Positions 25,742 through 36,791 of a stretch of DNA of 64,000 bases are shown piece after piece. Each line of letters begins with the position of its first letter. Position 1 is the stretch's first letter. The stretch is from the NCBI RefSeq assembly GCF_018294505.1, contig NC_057802.1:314454209-314518208 (forward strand). The letters run 5' to 3'. The position numbers and the translations under genes were made by a program. The notes beneath the pieces are model-generated. The model did not search any database. It saw only the letters and a program-made list of their open reading frames with translations, and was not told the DNA's origin. The DNA is from Triticum aestivum. Lineage: Eukaryota > Streptophyta > Magnoliopsida > Poales > Poaceae.

Positions 25742-26079
25742 TTTTTGATCAAAGAAGGGCTTGCCCCTTCCGATTTTCATTACTGAAAACCACCACAATT
25801 CACAAGAAGTTCAGCACAACTCCAGCCTAACACGAAGGACTAAAAGCTACCAGATTGAAATCGCAACATCCCAAGAGGCCAACAAAGGCCAAACATCCGC
25901 GCTAGAACCCAACATTTCACAACCGACGACACAATCCACATCCTAAACCGATTATTACATCAAAAGAAACCAGGAAACTGAAGGAAGCCCAGCAGCAACT
26001 AGAAGAACAGCAACGCCAGGGTCGCCACAGCAAGAGTTTTCTTCATTCCAGCCTCGCAACATTGATCTTCCACAGAAAG
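25742..26079 (-). mobile_element. 5'-truncated non-LTR retroelement (LINE-like)
   Basis: A 338-bp insertion is flanked by the perfect 16-bp duplication ATAAGGACGATTAATT (25726-25741, 26080-26095). The left side starts with a T run, so the poly-A tail points left and the element lies on the minus strand. TTGATCAAAGAAGGG next to the tail resembles the 3' end of plant LINEs. No ORF remains. It lies downstream of the minus-strand gene at 26234-26905, possibly in its 3' transcribed region. Confidence 0.8.
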
Positions 26080-26233
26080 ATAAGGACGATTAATTGTCTT
26101 ACATAATTAGAAAGATAATTAAAAAAGCCACATGCGGCTACGCCCGAAATACACAAGGGCAAAAGAAGAAGGAAGACAAGGATCTGGCTCGCTGATCTCT
26201 ACTTTCTTGATGCGTTGCTGCAGGCCGCGGGAA

Positions 26234-26905
26234 CTAGTCTCCGCGGCGAGCGGCGATGAGCTCTTTCGTGTCCTCAAGACGCTGCTTGAGAACATCCACG
26301 GATTCCTCCACCAGCCTTTGGCGCTCGTTGCGGAGCATGTCATTCTCGTCCATAAGTTTCTTGACGATGACGCCGGTCCTCTTCAACAAGGCACTGGTCT
26401 CCTCCTGCTGGTCTGCACTTCGGACGATCTTCTCCCTCAGCAGGTCGCGCTCGGCCCGGAGCCTCTCATTGCCCTCCCTTAGTTGCCGGATGACGCCGGT
26501 AGCCTGTTCAAACGAGGCTTTCATGTCGTCCTGCAACCTCGCCCAGCCGGAGATCTGATCCATCTGGCTATGGACGATCGCATGCATGCGCCTGTAACAG
26601 TCGTCGCCTGCCCGCGAGAAATTTTCCCAGGCCGCCGCGGCGCGGCGGGACATCTCTGCTGCATTCGTGGCGCGGCGGGACATCTCTGCTGCTTCCGCGG
26701 CGCGGCCGGACCAGTCTGCTGCATCGACGGCGCGGCGGGACCTCCGTGCTGCTTCAGCGGCGCGGCGGGACCTCTGTGCTGCTACTTCCGCGCGGCGGGA
26801 CATGTCGGCTGCTCTCGCAGCGAGGCGGGACATCTCTCGTGCTTCCGCTTCCATGCTCGCCTCTCCCTGGTGGCAATCTCTCGACCCAGAACTCACGCTG
26901 GCCAT
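26234..26905 (-). CDS. Coiled-coil protein with decapeptide Ala/Arg repeats
   Basis: An uninterrupted 223-codon single-exon frame. ATG at 26905 lies 90 bp below a TATAAATA box on the same strand. Residues about 25-90 form roughly six 10-residue units of the type AAEMSRRAxx (30-bp DNA period), probably one long helix. After WENFSRAGDDCYRRM, residues about 120-220 are heptad-rich (REGNERLRAERDLLREKI; DENDMLRNERQRLVEES), a second coiled coil. No signal peptide, membrane segment or known domain seen. Strong GC bias at third positions fits a grass gene. It lies inside the CACTA, next to a LINE insertion and a duplicated promoter segment. I do not recognise a function; a structural or adaptor role is only a guess. 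Confidence 0.66.
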   Translation of the reverse strand: MASVSSGSRDCHQGEASMEAEAREMSRLAARAADMSRRAEVAAQRSRRAAEAARRSRRAVDAADWSGRAAEAAEMSRRATNAAEMSRRAAAAWENFSRAGDDCYRRMHAIVHSQMDQISGWARLQDDMKASFEQATGVIRQLREGNERLRAERDLLREKIVRSADQQEETSALLKRTGVIVKKLMDENDMLRNERQRLVEESVDVLKQRLEDTKELIAARRGD

Positions 26906-26994
26906 GGCAGACGCAAGGGAAGGATGCTGAATGACTTGTTTGTTTTTGTGGATGAGGAGTTGAGGAGGAATGTGCAGTCATCTTGGCATACTAG

Positions 26995-27002
26995 TATTTA
27001 TA
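26995..27002 (-). promoter_or_regulatory. TATA box of the coiled-coil gene
   Basis: TATAAATA on the minus strand, 90 bases before the ATG at 26905, at the expected spacing for a 50-60 base leader. A perfect 76-bp tandem duplication begins six bases upstream of it. Confidence 0.65.
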
Positions 27003-27007
27003 ACCGA

Positions 27008-27159
27008 GTACTAATACGCTCCTAAGTGGGAAACCGTTTAGGTTGTGATCGGTGTGAACAGGTTTGCAATTCAATATAGCGTGGTACTAATACGCTCCTA
27101 AGTGGGAAACCGTTTAGGTTGTGATCGGTGTGAACAGGTTTGCAATTCAATATAGCGTG
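27008..27159. repeat. Perfect 76-bp tandem duplication upstream of a TATA box
   Basis: 27008-27083 and 27084-27159 are identical copies beginning GTACTAATACGCTCC and ending CAATATAGCGTG. They occupy the promoter-proximal position of the minus-strand gene at 26905. Perfect identity implies a recent duplication or an assembly artefact. Confidence 0.9.
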
Positions 27160-27257
27160 GAGTAATTTGGAATGTGACGAGACGCAAGCTCAAAATTTAT
27201 TGACGGTTCTAGTTTCGAAGTGCGGCACTATTCCCGGATGGAGTACTTCTTTTTCTA

Positions 27258-27577
27258 CTCCCTCCTTTCCGGTTTTATAGGGCTTATCTCAAAATTTTAG
27301 TTTTTCCATTTTATAAGGCTCAATTTGGTTGTTCCCCAACACATGTTCAGATTCCAAGGTGCATTAAATCATTGCATGCAAGTATTAAGAGAAAATTTAC
27401 CAATGCATGTACTTTATGCATGCATGCATTGCAATTAATGCATTGATAAACATAATTTTTTGAGAAAAACAAGAGCATTAATTAGGTGCTTTTGCAAACT
27501 ACAAAAAATATTCCACCACTCACCATCTTGGTTGGTGAGATTTTTGAATTAAGCCCTATAAACCGGAAAGGAGGGAG
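27258..27577. mobile_element. Stowaway-like MITE (320 bp)
   Basis: Inverted ends CTCCCTCCTTTCCGGTTTTA and its complement, flanked by TA (27256-27257, 27578-27579). A fragment related to its middle part (AAGGTGCATTAAATCA) occurs near 41120, beyond the LARD insertion. Confidence 0.88.
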
Positions 27578-27682
27578 TACTGCTGTGTACGTGCAATAAC
27601 TGGCACCGTCGTATACATATCTTACGGTTAATGGGGCGTTCGACAGGAATAGCCGCGTGGCGAGCTCTCACACACGTGTCTG

Positions 27683-27731
27683 TTTTTTCTCGAAAAGGAG
27701 GATGATGACCCCCGGCCTCTGCATCTGGGAG
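27683..27731 (-). mobile_element. Very short 5'-truncated LINE tail (49 bp)
   Basis: A T run followed by CGAAAAGGAGGATG and GGCCTCTGCATC, flanked by 15-bp direct repeats starting TCACACACG (27668-27682, 27732-27746; 13 of 15 match). The same tail type recurs at 41785. This is target-primed reverse transcription that stopped almost at once. Confidence 0.6.
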
Positions 27732-27784
27732 TCACACACGCATCTGTAGCTACGAATTGTAGTGTTCTCAACCATCCGATTGGC

Positions 27785-27960
27785 TCTATCATGGATGTAC
27801 CTATATACTAAAACATGTCTAGATACATCTATATTTTGACAAATGGAAGGCATGTATTGTGGAACGGAGGGAGTGCTTGTCATCAAAATGGATAAAAAGG
27901 GACGTATCTAGAACTAAAATACGTCTACATACATCTCCTTTTATCCATTTTGATGACAAG
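27785..27960. repeat. Broken Stowaway remnant followed by a fold-back element
   Basis: 27785-27874 ends in GGAACGGAGGGAGTG, the right end of a Stowaway. Immediately after, 27875-27960 is an inverted repeat whose arms start CTTGTCATCAAAATGGAT and end in its complement. Left end and TA flanks are not clean, so boundaries are approximate. Confidence 0.55.
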
Positions 27961-28154
27961 TAGTACTTTTTACCCAAAGGAACTTTATATCCAACAGACA
28001 CAAAATATCCGTTCGACTGTTGGAAATTACTGATCTGATGTCGAAGTAATTGCTGCATCGCCACCAAAACCCACCATTTCTTAAGCTAAAGTAGACCAAG
28101 GTAATCCCTATATTAGCATATTACTAAGATAAACAGAAGGCACTGTGGAAACAT

Positions 28155-28716
28155 TTAGGACGTGAGCTTGTCAATCTGAATGTGGAGGGACACAAGCTTA
28201 GCCCCAGCCAGCAGCTTGGGCGGAACTGTCAAGAAGGCCAGCTCCTGCACGTCGACGTCACCGGGATCCTTGCTGCTTGTCACCTCCATTTCCACCTTGA
28301 CGGCGTCGGTCGTGCCTTTGGGCTCCCCCGGCGGGCCGTTCGCCCACAGCTTGGCCACGTAGTGCGGCAGTGGGGACGCCCCCGCTCTGATGCAGACGAC
28401 CGACACGGCGATAGGCGCGCCGATGTCGAGCACGCCGCCGACCAAGAAAAACGCGCGGCGGTCATCCTTCGCGAACAGCAAGAGCCGTGGCTCCGACAGT
28501 GGCACTTGCAGCTGGAGCACCTTGCCGTACTGGATCCTGCGCACGGGCATGGGATGCGCGGTGTTGATGTGGTGGTAGAGCGCCGGCGGCGGGCCTTCGT
28601 AGCCGCAGACGGGCACGAGGCATTTGCAGGGCGCGAGCGGACACACGCTCTAGTGATCGGCGAGCTTGTGGTAAGTGACGTAGAGCCCACAGCCTTCGTG
28701 CGGGCACTCGACCCTC
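28155..28716 (-). pseudogene. SINA-like E3 ubiquitin ligase pseudogene, 3' part
   Basis: The minus-strand frame continues the protein begun at 41060. It has the SIAH zinc-finger region (VECPHEGCGLYVTYHKL, then CPLAPCKCLVPVCGYEG and HHINTAHPM), the TRAF-like substrate-binding domain, and a stop at 28155-28157. SINA-like proteins attach ubiquitin to targets through a RING finger and bind substrates with this domain. TAG at 28650-28652 interrupts the zinc finger between DH and SVCPL, where Gln would fit. The exon is broken at 28716/28717 by LARD copy B, whose CCCTC duplication occurs at both break points. Homology is clear; activity is excluded. Confidence 0.85.
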
Positions 28717-31700
28717 TGTGACTCCCCCGATTCAATCGTACACTAATCATGCACGCAAACATGTACGATCAAGATCAGGGACTCACGGGAAGATATCACA
28801 ACACAACTCTAAAACATAAATAAGTCATACAAGCATCATAATACAAGCCAGGGGCCTCCAGGGCTCGACTACAAGTGCTCGATCATAGACGACTTAGCGG
28901 AAGCAACAATATCTGAGTATAGACATAAGTTAAACAAGTTTGCCTTAAGAAGGCTAGCACAAACGGGGATACAGATCGAAAGAGGCACAGGCCTCCTGCC
29001 TGGGATCCTCCTAACTACTCCTGGTCGTCGTCAGCGGGCTGCACGTAGTAGTAGGCACCTCCGGTGTAGTAGGAGTCGTCGTCGATGGTGGCGTCTGGCT
29101 CCTGGGCTCCAGCATCTGGTTGTGACAACCAGGTAGAAAGGAAAGGGGGAAAAGAGGGAGAAAAGCAACCGTGAGTACTCATCCAAAGTACTCGCAAGCA
29201 AGGAGCTACACTACATATGCATGGGTATATGTGTAAAGGGCCATATCAGTGGACTGAACTGCAGAATGCCAGAATAAGAGGGGGATAGCTAATCCTATCG
29301 AAGACTACGCTTCAGGCCACCTCCATCTTGTAGCATGTAGAAGAGAGTAGATGGTAAGTTCACCAAGTAGAATCGTATAGCATAATCCTAGCCGGCGATC
29401 CCCTCCTCGTCGCCCTGTTAGAGAGCGATCGCCGGGTTATATCTGGTACTTGGAAGGGTGTGTTTTATTAAGTATCCAGTTCTAGTTGTCATAAGGTGAA
29501 GGTACAACTCCGGGTCGTCCTTTTACCGAGGGACACGGCTATTCGAATAGATAAACTTCCCTGCAGGGGTGCACCACATAACCCAACACGCTTGATCCCA
29601 TTTGGCCGGACACACTTTCCTGGGTCATGCCCGGCCTCGGAAGATCAACACGTCGCAGCCCCACCTAGGCACAACAGAGAGGTCAGCACGCCGGTCTAAA
29701 TCCTATGGCGCAGGGGTCTGGGCCCATCGCCCATTGCACACCTGCATGTTGCGAACGCGGCCGGAAGCAGACCTATCCTAGCAGGCATTCGAGTCCAATC
29801 CGGCGCGTGCCGCTCAGTCGCTGACGTCACGAAGGCTTCGGCTGATACCACGACGTCGAGTGCCCATAACTGTTCCCGCGTAGTTGGTTAGTGCGTCTAG
29901 ACCAAATGGCCAGACTCAGATCAAATGCCAAGATCTCGGGCCAGGCCCACCTCTCTCCTAGGTGGTCTCAACCTGCCCTGTCGCTCCGCCACAAAGTAAC
30001 AGTCGGGGGCCGTCAGGAACCCAGGCCCACCTCTACCGGGATGGAGCCACCTGTCCTTTCAGCCCCCCTCATCAGAATCACTTGCGGGTACTCAACGAGC
30101 TGACCCGACTTTAGTCACCACATGTGTCATGTATATAAAGTATATAGTATATACCCGTGGTCACCTCCTGAAGTGATCACGGCCCAGTAGTATAGCATGG
30201 CAGACGGACAAGAGTGTAGGGCCACTGATGGAACACTAGCATCCTATACTAAGCAGTAGGATAGCAGGTAAGGGTAACAACTGTAGCAACAATGACAGGC
30301 TATGCAACAGAATAGGATTAACCGAAAGCAGTAACATGCTACACTACTCTAATGCAAGCAGTATAGAGAAGAATAGGCGATATCTGGTGATCAAGGAGGG
30401 GGGGAGGGCTTGCCTGGTTGCTCTGGCAAGAGAAGAGTTCGTCATCGATGTAGTCGATCACTGGGGTATCAGCGATGGTCTCGAGGTCTATCGGAAAGAA
30501 GTAACGGAGGGGGAACACAAATAAATAATAGAGCAATCAAAGCAAAACAAAGCATAACATGGCAATACGCGGTGCTAGAGGTGACCTAACGCATCAGTAG
30601 GCGATACCGACGAAGGGGGGGAAACATCCGGGAAAGTATCCTCGGTGTTTCGCGTTTTCGGACAAATGAACCGGAGGGGGAAAGTTGCGTGTTTGCTATG
30701 CTAGGAATGTGTAGCGGACGAACGGGCTGCGTATCCGGAATCGCCTCGTCGTTCTGAGCAACTTTCATGTAGAAAGTTTTTCCATTCGAGTTACGGTTTA
30801 TTTTATACTAATTTTTAAAGTTTATTTATTTGCTGAATTTATTTTAGTTATTAAATTCAAAATAAACAGTAAATACTTTCTTTTATACACAGCATCAGCT
30901 AGCCACTGTGTATGCCATGTGGGACAAAGGGCTGGGTCAGCCCAGTCAACTGTTGACCAGTTGACTGGTCAACGAAGTCAAAGTGGACTCCGGGGGTCCC
31001 ATCTGTCACTGACTGGGACTGCCTAGTCAGCGGTTTGACTGGTCAACTGACCTGTGGGTCCAGTGGGACCCACGTGTCATTGACTGAGATTAACTAATCT
31101 GGTTAATTAGTTTAATTACTTGATTAGATTAACTAATTTTAATTAGTTAGTTAAACGGAATTAATTAACTTAATTAATTCACTAATTAATTAATTATTAT
31201 TTTTTACTAATTTCATTTTCGCCATTCATTTTTTTAACGTTCTTTGGGCGTGGGGCCCCCTAGTCAGTGGCCCGAGGGGCTTGCGGGTGCTGGTTACGGG
31301 CGTAGCCGCAGCCCGGCCGTTAGCGATGTGAGGCCAGAGGTCGTCGGCTGTGGGGGCAGGAGGGCGTGCACCGCGGGATGGCTGGAGCACTGCGGGGCCG
31401 CCGCCGCAAGGAATAGGTGCGGCGTCGCCATGGCGGCGAGCGCCAGCAGCAGGAGGCCGAGACGCTGGGGAGGCGCGCCGGGAGGGGGGCGGGCGACGGG
31501 TGCTAGAGGCGGGCGCCAGGCGGGGCTTGGCCGACGCGAGCGTCCGGGGTCGGGCAACGGTGCGCGGAGGCGGGGCGTGTGCCCATCGGGCGCGGTCGGG
31601 GCGTGGCGACCGCGGGACACGACGCGGGAAGCACGGCGTCGGGCGCTCGGGCGGCGGCAGTGGTCGCTGTGACCGAACGGGGAAGGGTAGAGGAAGAGAG

Positions 31701-32598
31701 GCTGGGGGCCTCACCGCGGGGCCGTAGGGACTAGGGCAACGGGCCTCGGGGAGGAGGACGGGGACGACGTGTGTTGACGGAGACGGTGAGGCGGTCCGGC
31801 GAGGTGGCTCCGATGAGTGGCCCTCCCGGCGACGGCGGTGATGGGATAAGCTCCCGATAGGCGACGGCGCGAGGACGCCGCAGGTAGGAGGCAAGGACGA
31901 GGGCGAGGGGGTCGATGATGGAGCGGCCGAGGCGGCGACGGGGTGGCGTCTCCGGGCGGCGACGTCCGGTGCCCCGATTCGATCTGGATCGGGGGGTGAG
32001 GGAGAGCGAGTGTGGGGAGAGTGTGGGTGTCGGTGGGTTAGGGTTTGGCCTAGGAAGGCCATATAGGGGACGGGGTGGGCCGGCCTGGTAGGACGCTGGC
32101 TGGGCTGAGGCCCAGTTGGGGAGGGGGGTTCTCTTTTTAAATACTTTTGTTATTTTGTTTTACCTTTTGTTATTTCTTCATTCTTTTCTGTTTTAACTTT
32201 AATTTTAATAGTAAACTAGTTTTATAAAATGTGGAACTTGGTCCATAAATAGTGTTGCTAATTTAGACTCTGCCACAAAAAGGTTTGGGAGTTACTTAAA
32301 TGTTTAGGAATTTTATAATTTTGGAAAATCATTTTAAATTACTGTTTTGCCCCTGTTTTAATTATTTTTGGGCATTTAAATACCTTATAAAATGTTGGTT
32401 ATTATATGTTAATTACTTAGAGAATATTTGCAACCTAACAAACATTTTGTCTTTTAAATTTTGAAGGAAACAATTTGACATGAAATTGGAATTCGAATTT
32501 GAGTTTGTTTTGGAACAAAGTGATGATTGGCAAACTAATTGTGAGACTTGGCAGTCATTAGCAGGGGATTACTGTAGTCTAATTATCCGGGCGTCACA
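28717..32598 (-). repeat. 3' LTR of LARD copy B
   Basis: 3882 bp; on the plus strand it starts TGTGACTCCCCCG and ends CCGGGCGTCACA. It contains a GC-rich block (31230-32060) before a TATATGG-type box read on the minus strand near 32060. Long GC-rich frames there are broken in the other LTR, so they are not genes. Confidence 0.92.
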
Positions 32599-35500
32599 AA
32601 TCTCCTCCACTACAAGAAATCTTGTCCCGAGATTTAAGAGGTGGAGTAAGGGGGAAAGTTCTGGTTACGAAATTCTATCGAGTCTTCTCGGTCTTGGTTG
32701 CTCTTCTCGAAGAGGTCGATCCATTATGTTGATGAATTCATTCCTTTGCTTCAGGTCATCGTGATGAAGTCGCCATCCTATCTTCGGGAATTCCATCGCA
32801 CGTACGAAAAGGAAAAGGGGTAACTTCAGCAGAACGGACCTCTACAAGGTTGCTATCTGGTAGATAACGTCAATGAAGATGGCGGAAAGTAACTCTCAAA
32901 TTGAAACTTAGAAAATTTCTAGAGGAAAGTAATAAGGTACACTAAGGAGTTTCAAGCGGCCAAGCAATCGTTCGATGCCTATTCAGAAGGTGAAAGGGTT
33001 TCAGGGCAATGAGAATAAGTACTGTGTCTGATAACAGAATAGATCACTAGGAAGGTGGCTCGCGAATTACCTACGAAACCAAGAGCAAGGGATAACTTTG
33101 TCAACATGGTGTACAAGAGAGTCAAGTTTCGATCCTGTTGAACTGTGGGTTATGGGCCCACCATGTGGGTTAAAAGTAGGAAGGGCGGTAACGTCTTGCA
33201 CAATCATGTAAGCAAGGCATGTCAGAGGATAGCCTATCAGTTATGTCGGCAACAACATCGGTACCAAGGGCGAGGGACGAAGAGAACCATTTTCCTGCTC
33301 GTTGAACGAGGCGGACCAATAGGCAAAGTTCTCGTCCATCGGTGGCTACCGGAATGTCATCAACAATAGTAACATGGTCTTGCTGGCAGAATTGTACACC
33401 GAGGTGTTTACATAAGCAGGAGAATATTTCTGCTTAGATCATATAGATCATAAGAAAGGTTAAACCAAACAATGGAAAGGAAAATGTGATTATCAGATTA
33501 AACAGAACAATGGAAAGGAAAATGTGTTAAAACACATATTTCAGGGGTATTTCCTTCCCAAGGACAAATAGAGTATGATATCCGTGACAGGGTATAATGT
33601 AGAAAACCCTCTAGGTAAGGGGAGAGAAATGTCATGACAATACCCATGCAACGGTGTTTGGATAATTGAGCAAGAAACATTTAGCATTGGGCTTCAAATG
33701 TTCTTGTTGAAAATCGGAGTACCACAGACATGCTTAGAGATAGCACTGGCATGGTCTTCAAGCAAAGATCAGACTTTGGATACACAAAGGATCCATCAGG
33801 AAGAACTTTAGAATAAGTCTTACAATTTCCTCATGGAAAAATGGTTAATCTTGCTAAAATGGAAACTATAACAATAGGTCCTACGGCAAGGTGCACTGGG
33901 CATGACATCATCTTACCGGGTCATATAAAAGACCAATGTTATAACTCTTGGAAAAATATTCCAACCATCATATCTGACCAAGATTCAGATCTGATTGGTG
34001 TCAGGATACCTCAGGCTCGGGATGTCTGAGAAGAAAAGGTGCAACACAAATTGTCGAGATGACATTGTAAGATTCTTGGTAAATGAACTATGGAAGCAAG
34101 TTCCGAATCATGAGTTCGTTATTAAATCAAGGACAGAATGAGGAGGTGGTTGATGAACTCAGTGACAATTCATCGAGATTTCCAAAAGATGGATTTCCAC
34201 AATTATGTGAACAAGGAGATAGCTTTTGTCAGTTCAAATGATATAATGAGGTATGCTCGAGGAAACATACACGATTAAACATTGGTTGACGGTGCACCCG
34301 AAATACGGACTTAGGTAGCACAAACAATGTTAGAATGGCGATTCGATAACCAATGGTCTAAGAATGAAATGTTGACCATTAACTTCAAAGCAATAAGGTT
34401 GCTAGAAGTTTTAAAATTACTAGTCCATATGTCGGTATTCCTGTTAGGAACAACATGGGGACCAAGAAAAGAATGGTGATGGTGAAGTATCACTTATATC
34501 AAGAATTCTCAAGAGGTGGTGAGATTCTCACGACATCCCTGACATAAAAGATGGTAATACTCCAAGGTAGAGAAGAAAAATTGCTGGATAGCAAGGATCT
34601 CAAGGCACATCACAAAGCACGAACAAGTTTGTGTTGAACGAAAGGCAATAAAGTGGTCGATGATAACAAAAATCATCGAGAGCAAAGGGTGGTATTTCTC
34701 ATCAAGAATTCGATAGATATCTTGGAAGACCTCAGGATGTTGATGATGATCACAACACATTTGTCGAGAGATTTCATGAAGATGTAATCAATCAGCGACG
34801 ACATCAGGCCAAAGGAATGATGAAGCGAAGGGTTATTGGAACCATGGGTATGACACAAACTCAGAATCCAGTTTGTGGTTCGAGGTGAAATGATAAGACG
34901 AGGAAATCGACGTAAGCTTAGCTTATTGTCGAAAGATGTACTTCGGTAATAAGGAACGGGTGGCACAGTTAAAATTTAGCATGATAAAGATATAGCCAAT
35001 CAGGCTAGGAATGACTTGAAGGATTATTAAACTCATAAGCCACGAAAATTACTTAGAGTTATTAAATCGGAGTGTTGGATCGATTCACTTATCGGTGCTC
35101 TCGAGTGACAATTAACTCATAACTCGAGGGGGCACTGGAATCGGCGAGAATAATAGCTGATGAAGAAATCATAAGAAGTTATCTAGTTCCATGATATTCT
35201 CGAGATACCTGAGGGTATACTCGAAGGTATAGCAGAATAGAGGTTGGATAGATGTATTGACCTGCAGAAGACAAGTACTTCAACTTGTCCAAGAAATGGG
35301 ATCAAAGGAGAATAATATGGTCGGAACCATAGCTGCAGGGGATCCAATTTAATGACACCGAAAGAATTACCCAAATGATTAAATATTTTGCAAGAAGCTT
35401 CCATGATAAGTTCCACATCAGGTCCATGGGCATGAACACAAAGTTCAAGGTCGACTCCCACTTCTTTAATGCATAAGTTTTCATTTACTCCTCACTTTCG

Positions 35501-36791
35501 AAGAAGTTGTAGCATTGAAATTTTATCTGGCAAAAAACCAGAAGAGTATGACTCGTGAAAACTTTCGAGTCCACACATATTAAGGCATAGGTTCAACCCA
35601 TCAGGGTATCGTGGAAATATATACCACAAGCTTCAATAGTAAATACCACCAGCTCGAAAGCTGAGCATGGTTGAGAAAGCAGAGGATACAATTTACCGAA
35701 GGCTTTATATATCCGTGGAAAGGCTCACAAGGTTATTTGCACATGGAGGACACTGCCGGATAATAATCCAACAAGAGGTCTGGTGGTCTACAACGGAGCT
35801 AATGTGAGTATCGGTACTCTATCAAGGAAGAAGGAATGCAAGTGCATCGGATTATAGAAACAACTGACTAACTCAAAGCTCAAATGCAAAGGAATTATCA
35901 TTTCCAAATCAAGGGATCGGAAACCAACGGTCTGATTAAGAATGGATAAGTTGAATAGACTTAGGGGTACAATCGATGGCAATTTGATGGGTCCATAACC
36001 AGTTCACGTTTCAAATGACGTCTGAGCCGGAAGGATGAATTCTAGGCTCTGATTGAGGATTGCGAGCATTCGCAACAAATTGAATCAACGAACTCAAAAT
36101 GATAATGACAAGAGATGCCAATAAGATTACGAGACTTAAGATTAATCATAATGCAAGTAAGCAAGAATTTCAAGAGCAAAAGGCTCCTGAGGATTTTCGG
36201 AAGATCGAATGGTATTTTGAACACTTTTGTGAAATACTTGAATCAACTGGGGATGAGCGGATACTCGGTAAGTGCGAGAATTATCCGTAGGAGTATTCAG
36301 GTGAGAAAGAACAACAAGGCAGTAAGCTCAAAGGATTCTCTGAACAACAGAGAGAATTTCGGGGTATCTTGTAATAACAAGATCAACTGGGAAACATTGT
36401 ATGAATGGCGAGTATACGTGGTTATCCATAGGAGTTTATCGATGAAAGGGAATTGCAAAAGCGATGAACACAAGTTCTCGGTTATCAGCGGAGAGTATCT
36501 TTAGGGTCTTCGCGTGCAGCAGACGATCATCAGTAATAAGGGGCTCTCCGGGTGAAAGTGATAACGAGATCCTAATGTTAGATTTAGCAAAATTCACTTA
36601 ACTCGAATAGAAGAGAGATCAGAGTCCCAGAGTATAGACAAGGAGTAAAAGATCCTAATACCACCCAATGGCGACGTGGGCCCATAAGACACACAACCAA
36701 TGTAAGTAAAAGTTTTTCAGTGACTAGACTCAACTTCGGCCAAGGAGTTGGAAAGGGGGCTACCTATAGGCAGTTGGCTCTGATACCAACT
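32599..36791 (-). mobile_element. Noncoding internal domain of LARD copy B
   Basis: Lies between the two LTRs. The purine-rich tract before the 3' LTR (GTGGAGGAGA on the minus strand, 32599-32610) is the likely polypurine primer. The sequence resembles copy A throughout except for the solo LTR there. Conservation without ORFs suggests RNA signals such as packaging, dimerisation or primer sites; that is inference. Confidence 0.82.
36777..36789 (-). other. Primer binding site of LARD copy B
   Basis: TTGGTATCAGAGC on the minus strand, complementary to initiator methionine tRNA, two bases from the 5' LTR. Confidence 0.88.

Noticed and set aside
31226..32062. 278-codon minus-strand frame in the LARD LTR
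   Set aside because: Low-complexity Pro/Arg/Ser composition. The same region of the other LTR (39429-40004) is open only in a shorter, frame-broken form, so it is not conserved as protein.
32608..32620. CACTACAAGAAAT, like a CACTA terminus
   Set aside because: It lies at the polypurine end of the LARD internal domain next to the LTR; no partner terminus and no 3-bp duplication.
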